NCBI RefSeq assembly: GCF_001548395.1
Contig: NZ_AP017367.1
Location: 471,001 to 535,000, forward strand
Direction: 5' to 3'
Origin: Leptolyngbya sp. O-77
GTDB lineage: Bacteria > Cyanobacteriota > Cyanobacteriia > Elainellales > Elainellaceae
Length of the DNA stretch: 64,000 nt
Both the position numbers and the translations under genes were made by a program. Shown here piece by piece: positions 40,368 to 49,162 of the stretch (within the stretch, counting starts at the first letter, position 1; each line of letters starts with the position of its first letter). The notes below the pieces were generated by a model. It did no database searches, was not told the DNA's origin, and was given only the letters and a program-made list of their open reading frames with translations.

Positions 40368-41453
40368 ATGACCAAAATTGTTGTCGGCCTCTCCGGCGGC
40401 GTAGACAGTTCCACCGCTGCTGCCATCTTGCACCACCAGGGCTATGAGGTGGTGGGCGTGACGCTGTGGCTGATGAAGGGCAAGGGGCAGTGCTGCTCGG
40501 AGGGCATGGTGGACGCGGCGCGGCTGTGCGAGGAACTGGAAATCCCGCATCACATTGTCGATAGCCGCGATCTGTTTCAGGAAAATATTGTGGACTATCT
40601 GGTGGAGGGCTATGGCGCGGGCATTACGCCGCTGCCCTGTTCGCAGTGCAACCGGGCGGTGAAGTTTGGCCCGATGCTGCGCTATGCAAAAGAGGAGCTG
40701 GGCATCGATGCGATCGCCACGGGTCACTATGCCCGCATCAGCCACAACCCCGAAACCGGGCGCTACGAGCTGCGCCGCGCCGTAGACCTGAGCAAAGATC
40801 AGTCCTACTTCCTCTACGACCTGCCGCAAGACGTGTTGGCCCACGTCCATTTTCCCCTCGGCGACCAGACCAAGACCGAAACGCGCCGGGTGGCCGCTGA
40901 GTTTAATCTGCACACCGCCGAAAAGCCCGAAAGCCAGGACTTGTGCCTGATCGAGGCGCACGGCTCCATGCGTGATTTTTTGGATAAATATCTAGCTCCC
41001 AAGCAGGGCGATATTGTCGATCAGTCGGGGCGCGTGCTGGGGCAACACGACGGCATCCACCATTACACCATCGGTCAGCGCCGGGGGATCGGGGTTGCGG
41101 CGGCGGAACCGCTGTATGTCGTGGGCATCGACGTGGGGCGCAATCAGGTGATTGTGGGCGATCGCGCTAGTGTTCATCAGGCAGAATGCACCGTGCAGCG
41201 GGTGAACTGGGTGTCGATTGCCGCGCCCAGCGGCCCGATTCGCGCCTTTGTGCAGCCCCGCTATCGCGCCACGCCCGTCCTTGCGACGCTGGTTCCACTC
41301 AACGACGACGCGACTCGCCTGAAGATTACCTTCGATGAGCCACAGTTTGGCATTACCCCAGGGCAAGCCGCCGTGTGGTATGACGGCGATGGGCAAGACT
41401 CTGCGAAGGGCGATCGCGTCTTGGGTGGCGGCATCATCGAAGTGCAGCCCTAA
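40368..41453 (+). CDS. mnmA: tRNA-specific 2-thiouridylase MnmA
   Basis: The 361-residue enzyme has the PP-loop MTKIVVGLSGGVDSSTAAAI, the catalytic Cys in PLPCSQCNRAVKFGPML, ATGHYARI, LSKDQSYFLYDLPQDVL and the second Cys in ESQDLCLIE, then the C-terminal beta-barrel. It activates U34 of tRNA(Lys), tRNA(Glu) and tRNA(Gln) with ATP and adds sulfur supplied by a persulfide relay. The gene is divergent from rlmN, another RNA-modification gene. Confidence 0.97.
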   Translation: MTKIVVGLSGGVDSSTAAAILHHQGYEVVGVTLWLMKGKGQCCSEGMVDAARLCEELEIPHHIVDSRDLFQENIVDYLVEGYGAGITPLPCSQCNRAVKFGPMLRYAKEELGIDAIATGHYARISHNPETGRYELRRAVDLSKDQSYFLYDLPQDVLAHVHFPLGDQTKTETRRVAAEFNLHTAEKPESQDLCLIEAHGSMRDFLDKYLAPKQGDIVDQSGRVLGQHDGIHHYTIGQRRGIGVAAAEPLYVVGIDVGRNQVIVGDRASVHQAECTVQRVNWVSIAAPSGPIRAFVQPRYRATPVLATLVPLNDDATRLKITFDEPQFGITPGQAAVWYDGDGQDSAKGDRVLGGGIIEVQP

Positions 41454-41454
41454 G

Positions 41455-41482
41455 TGCAAGCTTTTATCTGCAAGCTTTTATC
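41455..41482. repeat. 14-bp tandem direct repeat before the toxin-antitoxin pair
   Basis: TGCAAGCTTTTATC occurs twice in succession (41455-41468 and 41469-41482), 20 bp before the antitoxin start. The position would suit an operator, but this is inference. Confidence 0.6.
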
Positions 41483-41502
41483 AAAGTTTGGGAGAACTGT
41501 GA

Positions 41503-41841
41503 ATGACGCTGAAGATTGCCACTAGCCCAATCCCATTAACACTGGATGCAAACGGAGTTGTCAGAGTCGGCGGCACTCGTGTAACCCTGGATACCGTTGT
41601 GGCAGTTTTTCAGCAGGGAAGTACGGCTGAAGAAATTGTTTATCGGTATCCATCCCTCAAGTTGGCAGATGTGTATGCCACGATTGCCTTCTACCTCAAC
41701 AATACAGAGGCAGTCGAGCGTTACTTGCAACAGCGACAGCAGCAGGCTCAACTGATCCGACAGACAAATCAATCCCGGTTTGATCCTCAAGGCTTGCGAG
41801 ATAGACTCCTTGCCCGTAGAGCAGAGCAATTTCCATGTTGA
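41503..41841 (+). CDS. DUF433-family antitoxin
   Basis: The 112-residue protein contains the DUF433 helix-turn-helix domain: ANGVVRVGGTRVTLDTVVAV, FQQGSTAEEIVYRYPSLKLA and DVYATIAFYLNNTEAVERYL. A charged C-terminal tail (QRQQQAQLIRQTNQSRF) would wrap the toxin. It overlaps the DUF5615 gene by seven bases, the usual antitoxin-toxin order. DUF433 proteins are small DNA-binding antitoxins that autoregulate their operon, possibly through the direct repeat upstream. Confidence 0.9.
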   Translation: MTLKIATSPIPLTLDANGVVRVGGTRVTLDTVVAVFQQGSTAEEIVYRYPSLKLADVYATIAFYLNNTEAVERYLQQRQQQAQLIRQTNQSRFDPQGLRDRLLARRAEQFPC

Positions 41842-42185
41842 AGTTGCTTGCAGATGAAAACTTTGACAACACGATTGTCAGAGGACTGATTCGCAAAAAC
41901 CCTAAAGTTGACATCGTACGTGTACAGGACTGCAATTTATCTGGCAAAGATGATCCAACCGTTTTGGCATGGGCCGCTCAGCAAGAGCGCATCTTGCTGA
42001 CCCACGATGTTTCAACTATCACGCGCTACGCCTACGAGCGAGTAAGAGATGGACAGCCCATGCCAGGAGTGCTTGAAATCAGCGTCTTTGCACCGATCGG
42101 TCCAGTGATTGACGATATTCTGCTGATTGTGGAATGCGGTTTGCAAGAGGACTTGGAAGGACAGATTCACTACCTTCCTTTTTAG
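41835..42185 (+). CDS. DUF5615 PIN-like toxin
   Basis: The 116-residue protein starts MLKLLADENFDNTIVRGLIR, with the conserved Asp-Glu-Asn of the PIN-like fold. Asp residues in SGKDDPTVLAWAAQQERILL and THDVSTITRYAYER supply further acid residues for Mg2+. These proteins are predicted ribonuclease toxins of type II systems. It is paired with the overlapping DUF433 antitoxin. All key acids are present, so it looks functional. Confidence 0.9.
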   Translation: MLKLLADENFDNTIVRGLIRKNPKVDIVRVQDCNLSGKDDPTVLAWAAQQERILLTHDVSTITRYAYERVRDGQPMPGVLEISVFAPIGPVIDDILLIVECGLQEDLEGQIHYLPF

Positions 42186-42240
42186 AGACTTCCTCTTTAG
42201 AGAAACAGAGACAGGCTCAAGACAGCAGAAATTGCAACTG

Positions 42241-43290
42241 TTAGTTCTGGCTGCGAACCACGCCCAGTCCAGGGCGATCGCCCGGAATCAGCCGCCCGTC
42301 TTGCATTTCCGCACCGCGAAATGGGTCGTCTAGCAAGTTTAGGTGGCTATCCAGATCGACGTGGGTGGCAAAGGGCGTGAGGTGGGCGGCGGCGGTGTTG
42401 GCCAGCGTGCTGTCGGAATAGCAGCCAAACATCAGTTGCAATCCGTAAGCCTGGGCCGTGTGAACCATTGCTAGCGCCTCGCTCAGCCCGCCGGACTTCA
42501 TCAGCTTGATGTTGATGCCGTGGATGCGATCGCCCAGTTTGGGAATATCGGCGCGGTCAAAACAGCTTTCGTCGGCAAACAGCGGCAGCGGCGACTCGCG
42601 GTAGAGCTTTGGCAAATCGGCTTCCTGACCGGGTGCAAGCGGTTGCTCTAGATACGTAACGTCGCGCTCTGCCAGCCAATGGCTCATGGCGATCGCCCCT
42701 GGCAAATCCCAGCCGCCATTGGCATCCACACTCACCTTTGCGCCCGCTGGTACATCTTGCAGCACCGCTGAGAACATAGCGCGATCGGCCTCCAGCCCTG
42801 CCGGACTGCCCAGCTTGATTTTCACGGCGTGAACCTGGGTCAGCTCCAGCCAGCCCCGGAGCCGCTGCTGGGCGGCCTCTGGTGTGTTAATGCCGATGGT
42901 GACGGAGGTCGGCACGATGCGATCGCGCTCCAGCCCCCACAGTTTCCACAGGGGCAGCCCCGCCTTTTTGCCCAGCCAGTCGTGCAGCGCCAGATCGAGT
43001 GCAGTCCGGGCAGCCGAGGGCAGTTGCAGTTCCCTCAGACGAGCGGCGATCGCCTGCTGGTCGTAGGGCGTATAGTCTGCCAGGTGCGGTGCAGCAGCTT
43101 CTAGCGCAGCGGCGATCGCGTCGGTGGTTTGGGGCGATCGCCCAGCCGCAAAGGGCGACGCTTCGCCCCAGCCTTCGATTCCGTCATGCTCTAGTCGGAG
43201 CCACAGGTTTGTGCTTTCGGCCGTGGTTCCCCGGCTGATGGTCAGCGGCACTCGCTTGTGGACTGTAAACGGCTGAACCCGGATCTGCAT
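42241..43290 (-). CDS. Dipeptide epimerase (enolase superfamily, muconate-lactonising subgroup)
   Basis: The 349-residue protein has the capping domain (VPLTISRGTTAESTNLWLRL) and a barrel with the Lys-x-Lys acid/base motif in VHAVKIKLGSPAGLEAD, metal ligands in VSVDANGGW, YLEQPLAPG and LFADESCF, and the second Lys in GINIKLMKSGGLSEALAM. The C-terminal DLDSHLNLLDDPF contains the Asp-x-Asp pair that binds the dipeptide amino group in L-Ala-D/L-Glu epimerases. It probably racemises a residue in murein-derived dipeptides; exact substrate is open. Confidence 0.9.
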   Translation of the reverse strand: MQIRVQPFTVHKRVPLTISRGTTAESTNLWLRLEHDGIEGWGEASPFAAGRSPQTTDAIAAALEAAAPHLADYTPYDQQAIAARLRELQLPSAARTALDLALHDWLGKKAGLPLWKLWGLERDRIVPTSVTIGINTPEAAQQRLRGWLELTQVHAVKIKLGSPAGLEADRAMFSAVLQDVPAGAKVSVDANGGWDLPGAIAMSHWLAERDVTYLEQPLAPGQEADLPKLYRESPLPLFADESCFDRADIPKLGDRIHGINIKLMKSGGLSEALAMVHTAQAYGLQLMFGCYSDSTLANTAAAHLTPFATHVDLDSHLNLLDDPFRGAEMQDGRLIPGDRPGLGVVRSQN

Positions 43291-43324
43291 GAAGAATTCT
43301 GAGTAATCTGTCTCAAAAATTGCG

Positions 43325-43555
43325 TCAGGATTGGGTCGAGCCGACTTCCTCCTCTGCCCTTTCTAGCATATTGTTTTGAAGCTGCTGCTCATGCAACCGC
43401 TGCTCGGTCAAGGCTTCTCGCGCTTGTTCAGCAATGCAAGACTCGCCAGCCGCAGCCAGTTCTTCTTCAGCACGCTCCAGCATGTTGTCTTGCAGGTTTT
43501 CGGCGTGCTGGCGCTGTTGTGCGAGACGTTCGCGGGCCTGATGGTCAATGCTCAT
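43325..43555 (-). CDS. Small protein with internal duplication (two 27-residue repeats)
   Basis: The ATG at 43555 gives 76 residues with GGAGG nine bases upstream. It consists of two similar helical blocks: ARERLAQQRQHAENLQDNML plus ERAEEEL, and AREALTEQRLHEQQLQNNML plus ERAEEEV. Both end in the same NMLERAEEE motif. The protein is very charged and likely forms a helical hairpin or coiled coil. No family is recognised. Confidence 0.7.
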   Translation of the reverse strand: MSIDHQARERLAQQRQHAENLQDNMLERAEEELAAAGESCIAEQAREALTEQRLHEQQLQNNMLERAEEEVGSTQS

Positions 43556-43803
43556 GGGAAAATCCTCCAGGTGTACTCTAACCAGATGTACTCTGAGATG
43601 TAGCGGAGGTGTAGCGTTCGAGTCCAAACACGGAAATGAGTTCAGCCGCCTACTTTCCTTGTACTTTGATTTAGGGGCTGAAACCTCAAAACGTAACTAA
43701 AGTTACGACTGTGGCGATCGCCCGCGTTGAGACACCGAACATCCTGCCATCTCTTTCGCCCTCACGTCAGCCCGTTCACAGCCTCTCCAGTTAATCTCCA
43801 GTA

Positions 43804-44283
43804 ATGAGCAGCTTTCCTCCTCCCCCCTCCCAGACCCGTCTCGAAATTTTGCAGCGCTTCCGGGTTTCCTACCTGTGGTGGACCCTGCTCTTTGCGGCAC
43901 TGGCGATCGCCGCCGTTGCCTGGCGCTGGAGCCGGGGCACAGACTTTGCCAATGGGGCGCCCTTTCGCCAATCGGTGCCCATTCTTCTGGCGGCCGCCGG
44001 TCTGGTCAACGGCATCTCGTTCTATTTCCAGAATCGCTATGTGCGCCACTTGCTAAAACAGCCAGAGATTGCCCAAAGGTTTCAGGTTGGCCGCTTCGCG
44101 CTGCGGTTTTACGCGATTAATCTAGCAGTTGCGCTGGCACTGTCGATTCTTGGGTTTTACCCGCTGCTGCTGCTGCTGTTCTTTTACTGGATCTACCCGA
44201 TGATGGTCTGGCTGATTCCCTATCACCTGATCACAGGCGCAATTTTGGGACGAGAACTCCGGCAAGGTCTGGGGCGATTTTAG
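43804..44283 (+). CDS. Membrane protein of unknown function, four helices
   Basis: The 159-residue protein has a short cytoplasmic start (MSSFPPPPSQTRLEILQRFR) and four membrane segments: YLWWTLLFAALAIAAVAW, SVPILLAAAGLVNGISFYF, FYAINLAVALALSILGFYP and LLLFFYWIYPMMVWLIPYHL. The Arg/Lys distribution suggests both ends are cytoplasmic. No known family or neighbour explains it. Confidence 0.75.
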   Translation: MSSFPPPPSQTRLEILQRFRVSYLWWTLLFAALAIAAVAWRWSRGTDFANGAPFRQSVPILLAAAGLVNGISFYFQNRYVRHLLKQPEIAQRFQVGRFALRFYAINLAVALALSILGFYPLLLLLFFYWIYPMMVWLIPYHLITGAILGRELRQGLGRF

Positions 44284-44322
44284 ATTTTGGATTGGCGATT
44301 TTGGATTGGCGATTTTGGCTGG
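44283..44322. repeat. 14-bp tandem repeat, three units
   Basis: GATTTTGGATTGGC occurs at 44283-44296 and 44297-44310, then a third imperfect unit. It fills the short space between two convergent genes and overlaps the stop of the first. Confidence 0.7.
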
Positions 44323-44337
44323 CCAGCTTGGATTGTC

Positions 44338-47300
44338 TTATCCTTCTGCCTTGGCGATCGCCTCGTCTAGGTGATCGATACGAATGGCGAAGGTCAGCAC
44401 AGTCTCGTCTACGCCCTTGAGTTCTAGCGGGCTGAACTTGGTAATCGTGTGCTGATCCAGGTAATCAGCCACGGCGGCAGACACCAGAATCGTGTCGGGT
44501 TCGGCGGCTTCCTGGATGCGGGCGGCAATGTTGACGCTGGGGCCAATGGCGGTGTAGTCGGTGCGTTCGGAACCACCAAACATCCCGACGACGGCCGTAC
44601 CCTGGTGGATGCCACAGCGAAACTGGACGCGGCTGATGCCCTGGGCTTGCCAGCGCTCGTTGAGCTTGTCGAGGGTGCGATACATCTGCTGGGCAGCGGC
44701 GATCGCCCGTTTGACCTGCTCGTTGGGGCTGATTTCTTCGGGCGCACCAAAGATGGCCAAAATTGCGTCGCCCATGAATTTATCGACCGTGCCGCCATGC
44801 TCAAAAATGGCGTGGGTCATTTCGGTGAGGTACTCGTTCAGCAGTTCGGCCACCCGGCGCGATCGCAGCGTGTTGGACAACTGCGTAAAGCCGATAATGT
44901 CGCTAAACAGGACAGTAATCATGCGCGGCTCTGGCCGCAGATCTAGCGCCAGGTTGCCCCGCGCTGCCTTTTCCACCAGCGATGGCGGCAAAAATCGCTT
45001 CAGCACCGATTCCGTCAGGTAAGTGTTTAGCTCCGCTACGCGCCGCTCGCTTTCTTTCAGGGCCAGCAGGTTTCGCACTTCGGCCACGAGTTCTCGTGCA
45101 TTAAACGGCTTGGAAAGATAGCCGTCGGCTCCTTTTTCAGTCCCCTCAATGCGGGTTTCTTCGTCTGCCTTAGCCGTTACCAGCACAATGGGCGTGCCCC
45201 TCAGGTCGTCGTCCTGGCGCACCATTTGAATCAATTCCAGCCCTGACACCAGCGGCATCATCAGGTCAGTCAGGATGAGCTGCGGACGATGCACCTGCGC
45301 TGTCATAAAGCCTTCGGCTCCATTGCGGGCAGTGATCACCTGGTAGCCGGCCTGCTGCAAGACGCTAGACACATAGCCGCGCATGTCGGCGTTGTCGTCT
45401 ACCACCAAGACCGTGCTTTGTGAAGTGGACGCAGTTTGGGCGAGGGGCAGCGACTCCAAGGCCGGTGCGCCCGTAATCTGGGTCGGGGGAGCGCTGGGGG
45501 AAGGGGCGATCGCCACGGGCAACGGCTCCACTCCCTGAGCAAGGGCTGGATCTCCCTCAATATCCGCCAGTTCCACCGTAGAGCGGCTCTGCTCCAACTC
45601 GGTCGGAATCTCAATTACCTGCTCAGATGGCAGATGCGTCAGCCCGGTTTGCAGCCAGACGATAAAAGACGTACCCTCGCCATAGACCGATTCCACCGTC
45701 ACCTGGCCGCCGTGCATTTCCACCAGTTCCTTCACTAGCGCCAGCCCCAGACCGCTGCCCTCATAGCTGCGGCTGGCAGAACCGTCGGCCTGGCGGAACC
45801 GCTCAAACAGATGAGGAATCTGGTCAGCCCGGATGCCGATGCCCGTGTCCTGCACGCGGATCTGGCAGTGATCCCCCGCTGGAGCCACGGTGACAGTGAT
45901 GGTGCCGCCCGATGGGGTGAACTTCATCGCGTTTGACAGCAGGTTATACAGCACCTTGTCGAACTTTTCGACATCCAGATATACCGGGGGACACGGCTCC
46001 AGATGGGTAATCAGATGAATCTGCTTTTTCTCGCAGTAGGGGCGGAAGCTGTCGATGATCTGGCTGGCAAAGTCGCGCAGGTCGCAGGGTCGGAAGCTGG
46101 GCTGCATCCGGCCAGCATCCAGCCGCTGGAGGTCGAGCAGTTGATTCACCAGTCGCAGCAGGCGACGCGAGTTTCGCAGGGCGATTTGCGACTGCTCGAA
46201 GCTGAGGCCCTGCTGCTGAGACACAGCCGACTCTAGCGGGCCGATGGTGAGGGTCAGCGGGGTGCGAAATTCGTGGGATACGTTCTGGAAAAACTCGGTC
46301 TTTTGGCGATCAAGTTCCAAAAGCTGTTCTGCTTGCTGGCGCGTTTTTTGATAGAGGCGCGACTGCTGTACAGCAATCGCCGCTTGGACGGCCACGGCCT
46401 GGGCTAGCTCGATCTCGTCTGCCGACCACTGGCGCGGCTGGTGCATCTGGCGCAGCGAAATGCTGCCGATAATCTGGCCATCACTGAGCAGTGGCACCAC
46501 CAGCAGGGCACGGGCGGGCGATCGCAGCGGCAGATCGGGCACGTTTAGCTCTGGGTGCTGGCTGAGGTCGTTGATTACCACCGGAGCCTGGGTAGACAGC
46601 AGCCGTTGCAGCACGGGATTACCCGAGATAGGCACCAGGGACAGCGGCAACTGGTGACGTGAACTGGGATCACTCCGTCCCCATTCATCCAGCGGTAACC
46701 CGGAGGACACCTCTTTGCCGTCGTGGGTCAGCTCGTGCAAGCCAACGCACTGTACAAACTCGTTGCCCTCTGTCCACAGCGACAGGGCGCAGCCATCGGC
46801 ATGAATTGCCTGCCCCAGCTTTTGAGTAATGGCAGAGAAAATATCCTGGGGATCGAGGCTAGAGCGGATCGCGGTGGTGATGGTGTTCACCAAAGCTTCT
46901 CGACGAGCGAGCGATCGCACCTGTTCATAAGCCTTGGCCTGAGACAGCGCCAGCCCCGCCTGGTCTGCCACCATGATCACCAGTTGCACCTCATCGTCTT
47001 GCCAGGTGCGCGGCGTTTCGCACTGGTGCAGCGCCAACACTGCCATTAGCTCCTGCTGACAGATCAGCGGCACGACCAGGCTGGAGGCAATGTTAGCGGC
47101 GCGATAGGCCTGCTGGCCTGCTTCGGTGGGGCAGGTGGCGACCAGCTCCGCTTCGGCACGAGCATCGTAAATCACCTGCACGTCTCGCGTTTCCCAGACC
47201 GTGTGGGCAAGGCTGCTGACGTTATCCAGGCGATGGGCGAGGTCGGTGTGTTCTTCGGCTTCGGTGACGCGGCGAGAGCGATAGACAAACACCTCATTGC

Positions 47301-47874
47301 CCAGGCGATTGTCGTGAACTGGGCGCAGCAGGCAACAGTCCACTTCAAACATGTGGCCGACGGTTTCCACGATGGTTTGCAGGATTTGCCGATAGTTCAG
47401 CGCGCCGCGAATTGTGTTGGTGACGGCGTTGAGCAGAGATTCCTGGCGGAGCGATCGCTGCAACTCTTGAGTACGAGTTTTTAGCACGTTGTGCGTGTCC
47501 ACAGCTTGCCGCACCACGCCCTTCAGCTCCTCGTCGTCCCACGGCTTAGTGACATACTTAAAGACTTTGCCAGAGTTAATCGCGTCTACTAGATCTTCAA
47601 CATCTGTATAGCCCGTGAGAATGATCCGAATAATGTCGGGATATTGAGTTGCCGTCAGGCTGAGAAACTCCGTCCCGCTCATGGACGGCATCCGCTGATC
47701 AGAGATAATTACTGCCACGTCGCCTTCGCTGGCCAGAATGTTAAGCGCTTCTGGCCCGCTCTCTGCTCGCAGCACCTTGTACTCGCGATGAAAGGTGCGA
47801 TAAAGCAGGTCTAAGTTATCGGGTTCGTCATCGACGACCAGAATCTTGGGCTTTTTGGGATCTATTGCCGCCAT
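44338..47874 (-). CDS. cyaC: CyaC-like multidomain adenylate cyclase (REC-GAF-GAF-HisKA-HATPase-REC-cyclase)
   Basis: The 1178-residue soluble protein begins with a receiver domain (ILVVDDEPDNLDLLYRTF, Asp59 in IISDQRMPSMSG), then two GAF domains (about 165-315 and 330-490), HisKA with FFQNVSHEFRTPLTLTIGPL, an ATPase domain (LLSNAMKFTPSGG, GIGIRADQIPHLFERF, GSGLGLALVKELV), a second receiver (LILTDLMMPLVSGLELI) and a C-terminal class III cyclase: VLFSDIIGFTQLSNTL, TVDKFMGDAILAIFGAP, YTAIGPSVNIAARI. The Lys in VDKFMGD and a Thr at the usual adenine-selecting Asp position place it in class IIIb, the bicarbonate-responsive type. The layout is that of CyaC of Spirulina and Anabaena, where phosphorelay controls cAMP synthesis. 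Confidence 0.92.
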   Translation of the reverse strand: MAAIDPKKPKILVVDDEPDNLDLLYRTFHREYKVLRAESGPEALNILASEGDVAVIISDQRMPSMSGTEFLSLTATQYPDIIRIILTGYTDVEDLVDAINSGKVFKYVTKPWDDEELKGVVRQAVDTHNVLKTRTQELQRSLRQESLLNAVTNTIRGALNYRQILQTIVETVGHMFEVDCCLLRPVHDNRLGNEVFVYRSRRVTEAEEHTDLAHRLDNVSSLAHTVWETRDVQVIYDARAEAELVATCPTEAGQQAYRAANIASSLVVPLICQQELMAVLALHQCETPRTWQDDEVQLVIMVADQAGLALSQAKAYEQVRSLARREALVNTITTAIRSSLDPQDIFSAITQKLGQAIHADGCALSLWTEGNEFVQCVGLHELTHDGKEVSSGLPLDEWGRSDPSSRHQLPLSLVPISGNPVLQRLLSTQAPVVINDLSQHPELNVPDLPLRSPARALLVVPLLSDGQIIGSISLRQMHQPRQWSADEIELAQAVAVQAAIAVQQSRLYQKTRQQAEQLLELDRQKTEFFQNVSHEFRTPLTLTIGPLESAVSQQQGLSFEQSQIALRNSRRLLRLVNQLLDLQRLDAGRMQPSFRPCDLRDFASQIIDSFRPYCEKKQIHLITHLEPCPPVYLDVEKFDKVLYNLLSNAMKFTPSGGTITVTVAPAGDHCQIRVQDTGIGIRADQIPHLFERFRQADGSASRSYEGSGLGLALVKELVEMHGGQVTVESVYGEGTSFIVWLQTGLTHLPSEQVIEIPTELEQSRSTVELADIEGDPALAQGVEPLPVAIAPSPSAPPTQITGAPALESLPLAQTASTSQSTVLVVDDNADMRGYVSSVLQQAGYQVITARNGAEGFMTAQVHRPQLILTDLMMPLVSGLELIQMVRQDDDLRGTPIVLVTAKADEETRIEGTEKGADGYLSKPFNARELVAEVRNLLALKESERRVAELNTYLTESVLKRFLPPSLVEKAARGNLALDLRPEPRMITVLFSDIIGFTQLSNTLRSRRVAELLNEYLTEMTHAIFEHGGTVDKFMGDAILAIFGAPEEISPNEQVKRAIAAAQQMYRTLDKLNERWQAQGISRVQFRCGIHQGTAVVGMFGGSERTDYTAIGPSVNIAARIQEAAEPDTILVSAAVADYLDQHTITKFSPLELKGVDETVLTFAIRIDHLDEAIAKAEG

Positions 47875-48107
47875 GCATCGTACTCCTGCTGGGAGTCCAT
47901 CGCTGTCAAGTGACGGCTAGAAATGATGTGCCGCATAGAATTCAATGTGCTGCCAAACTGTGAACACCAGATGCACCACGGACTTACCTGACTCTTAGCG
48001 TTCCCAATCTAGCAATAGATGTAACTGTAAATGCCAGACTCACAATAGTGGGGGAATACTGAGAAAGGGGAGGACTTATGCGACTCGTTTTAGAATGAGG
48101 AGATGCA

Positions 48108-48764
48108 GTGATTGCGGGCGTGGCCGTGGGTCGAGATGTGTTTTTATCGGCGTTTCTGGCTGGGTTGATGGGTAATCCTCGCGGGATGCCCCAAGTAGAT
48201 GAACCTGGAACGATCTTAATCCGGACTGCGCGATCGCGCGACCTGCCAGAGCTGTCCGATGTGCTGGCGAGCAGTTTTCACAATCCAGACGGGCTGCTGG
48301 CCTGGGCTTATCCGCTGTTTCGAGCAGGCATTTTAGACGACTTGCGCGGTCGGCTGCATCGCAAAATGCCGCATTACACTTGCCTGGTTGCGGTTGAACA
48401 GCACGGCAGCGACGACACCCTGACTGAGCGTGTTGTAGGAACCCTAGAGATGAATTTACATCGTCCTGCATTTTGGAATGTAGCAGGTGATCGCTATCTT
48501 TACATTTCCAATCTGGCGGTGCGGTCGAGCTGTCGCCGTCGAGGTATTGCGCTGCAACTGCTGCAAGCGTGCGATCGCATTGCGGCAGAGTGGGGCTTTT
48601 CAGAAATCTATCTGCACACGCTGGAAAACAACACAGCGGCGCGGCTGCTGTATGAAAAAGCGGGCTACCGCGTCAACAAATCTGAGTGGAATCCGTTCAC
48701 TTGGGCAATGGGGCGACCCCAGCAGTTGTTCTTGCAAAAACGTCTGTCCCCGCCACAGGGATAG
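48108..48764 (+). CDS. GNAT-family N-acetyltransferase
   Basis: The GTG at 48108 has GAGGAG five bases upstream; an ATG at 48168 is an alternative. The 218-residue protein has the GNAT core: ILIRTARSRDLPELSDVLAS, RYLYISNLAVRSSCRRRGI with the acetyl-CoA loop RRRGIALQLL, and LHTLENNTAARLLYEKAGYR near the C-terminus. It transfers an acetyl group to an amine; the substrate cannot be read. Similar proteins are encoded in most cyanobacteria and plants. No partner gene is adjacent. Confidence 0.88.
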   Translation: MIAGVAVGRDVFLSAFLAGLMGNPRGMPQVDEPGTILIRTARSRDLPELSDVLASSFHNPDGLLAWAYPLFRAGILDDLRGRLHRKMPHYTCLVAVEQHGSDDTLTERVVGTLEMNLHRPAFWNVAGDRYLYISNLAVRSSCRRRGIALQLLQACDRIAAEWGFSEIYLHTLENNTAARLLYEKAGYRVNKSEWNPFTWAMGRPQQLFLQKRLSPPQG

Positions 48765-49162
48765 GTCACAGCTACAGAGATAGCACTTACAGAGATAGCA
48801 CTTATAGAATGCATTGAGCAAATGCATCGTATCAGTTCTACCATCGGTTCTACATTCAGTTCTATGCCAGTGGAGAGGTGCCGATCGCAACGGTGGAACA
48901 ATCTGCACTTCTTGACATCTTTAAAGTTTATCGGCTGATCTGCGATCGCCCGGCCAATCCGGCGCGATTAAGGATATGAGGACTTTTCAGGGGAGTTGGC
49001 TGGACAGCGCTAACGCAACTTTACGGCAGGTTTAAATTGTCGCATCCAACTTTTACGGGGGCTTTATAAAGCTACTGCGGGTTCCAGTGCGTTCTGGATT
49101 TGCTGCCCTTAGAATTAAGGCTAGAAGTGGACTGCTGTCTGTCCTCCGAGCTTTGTGGGAAT
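48765..49162. other. Intergenic region with short repeats
   Basis: ACAGAGATAGCACTT is repeated twice at about 48774-48805, and GTTCTA occurs three times further on. No RNA gene or terminator was recognised. An in-frame extension of the next gene to 49100 is possible but lacks support. Confidence 0.45.
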
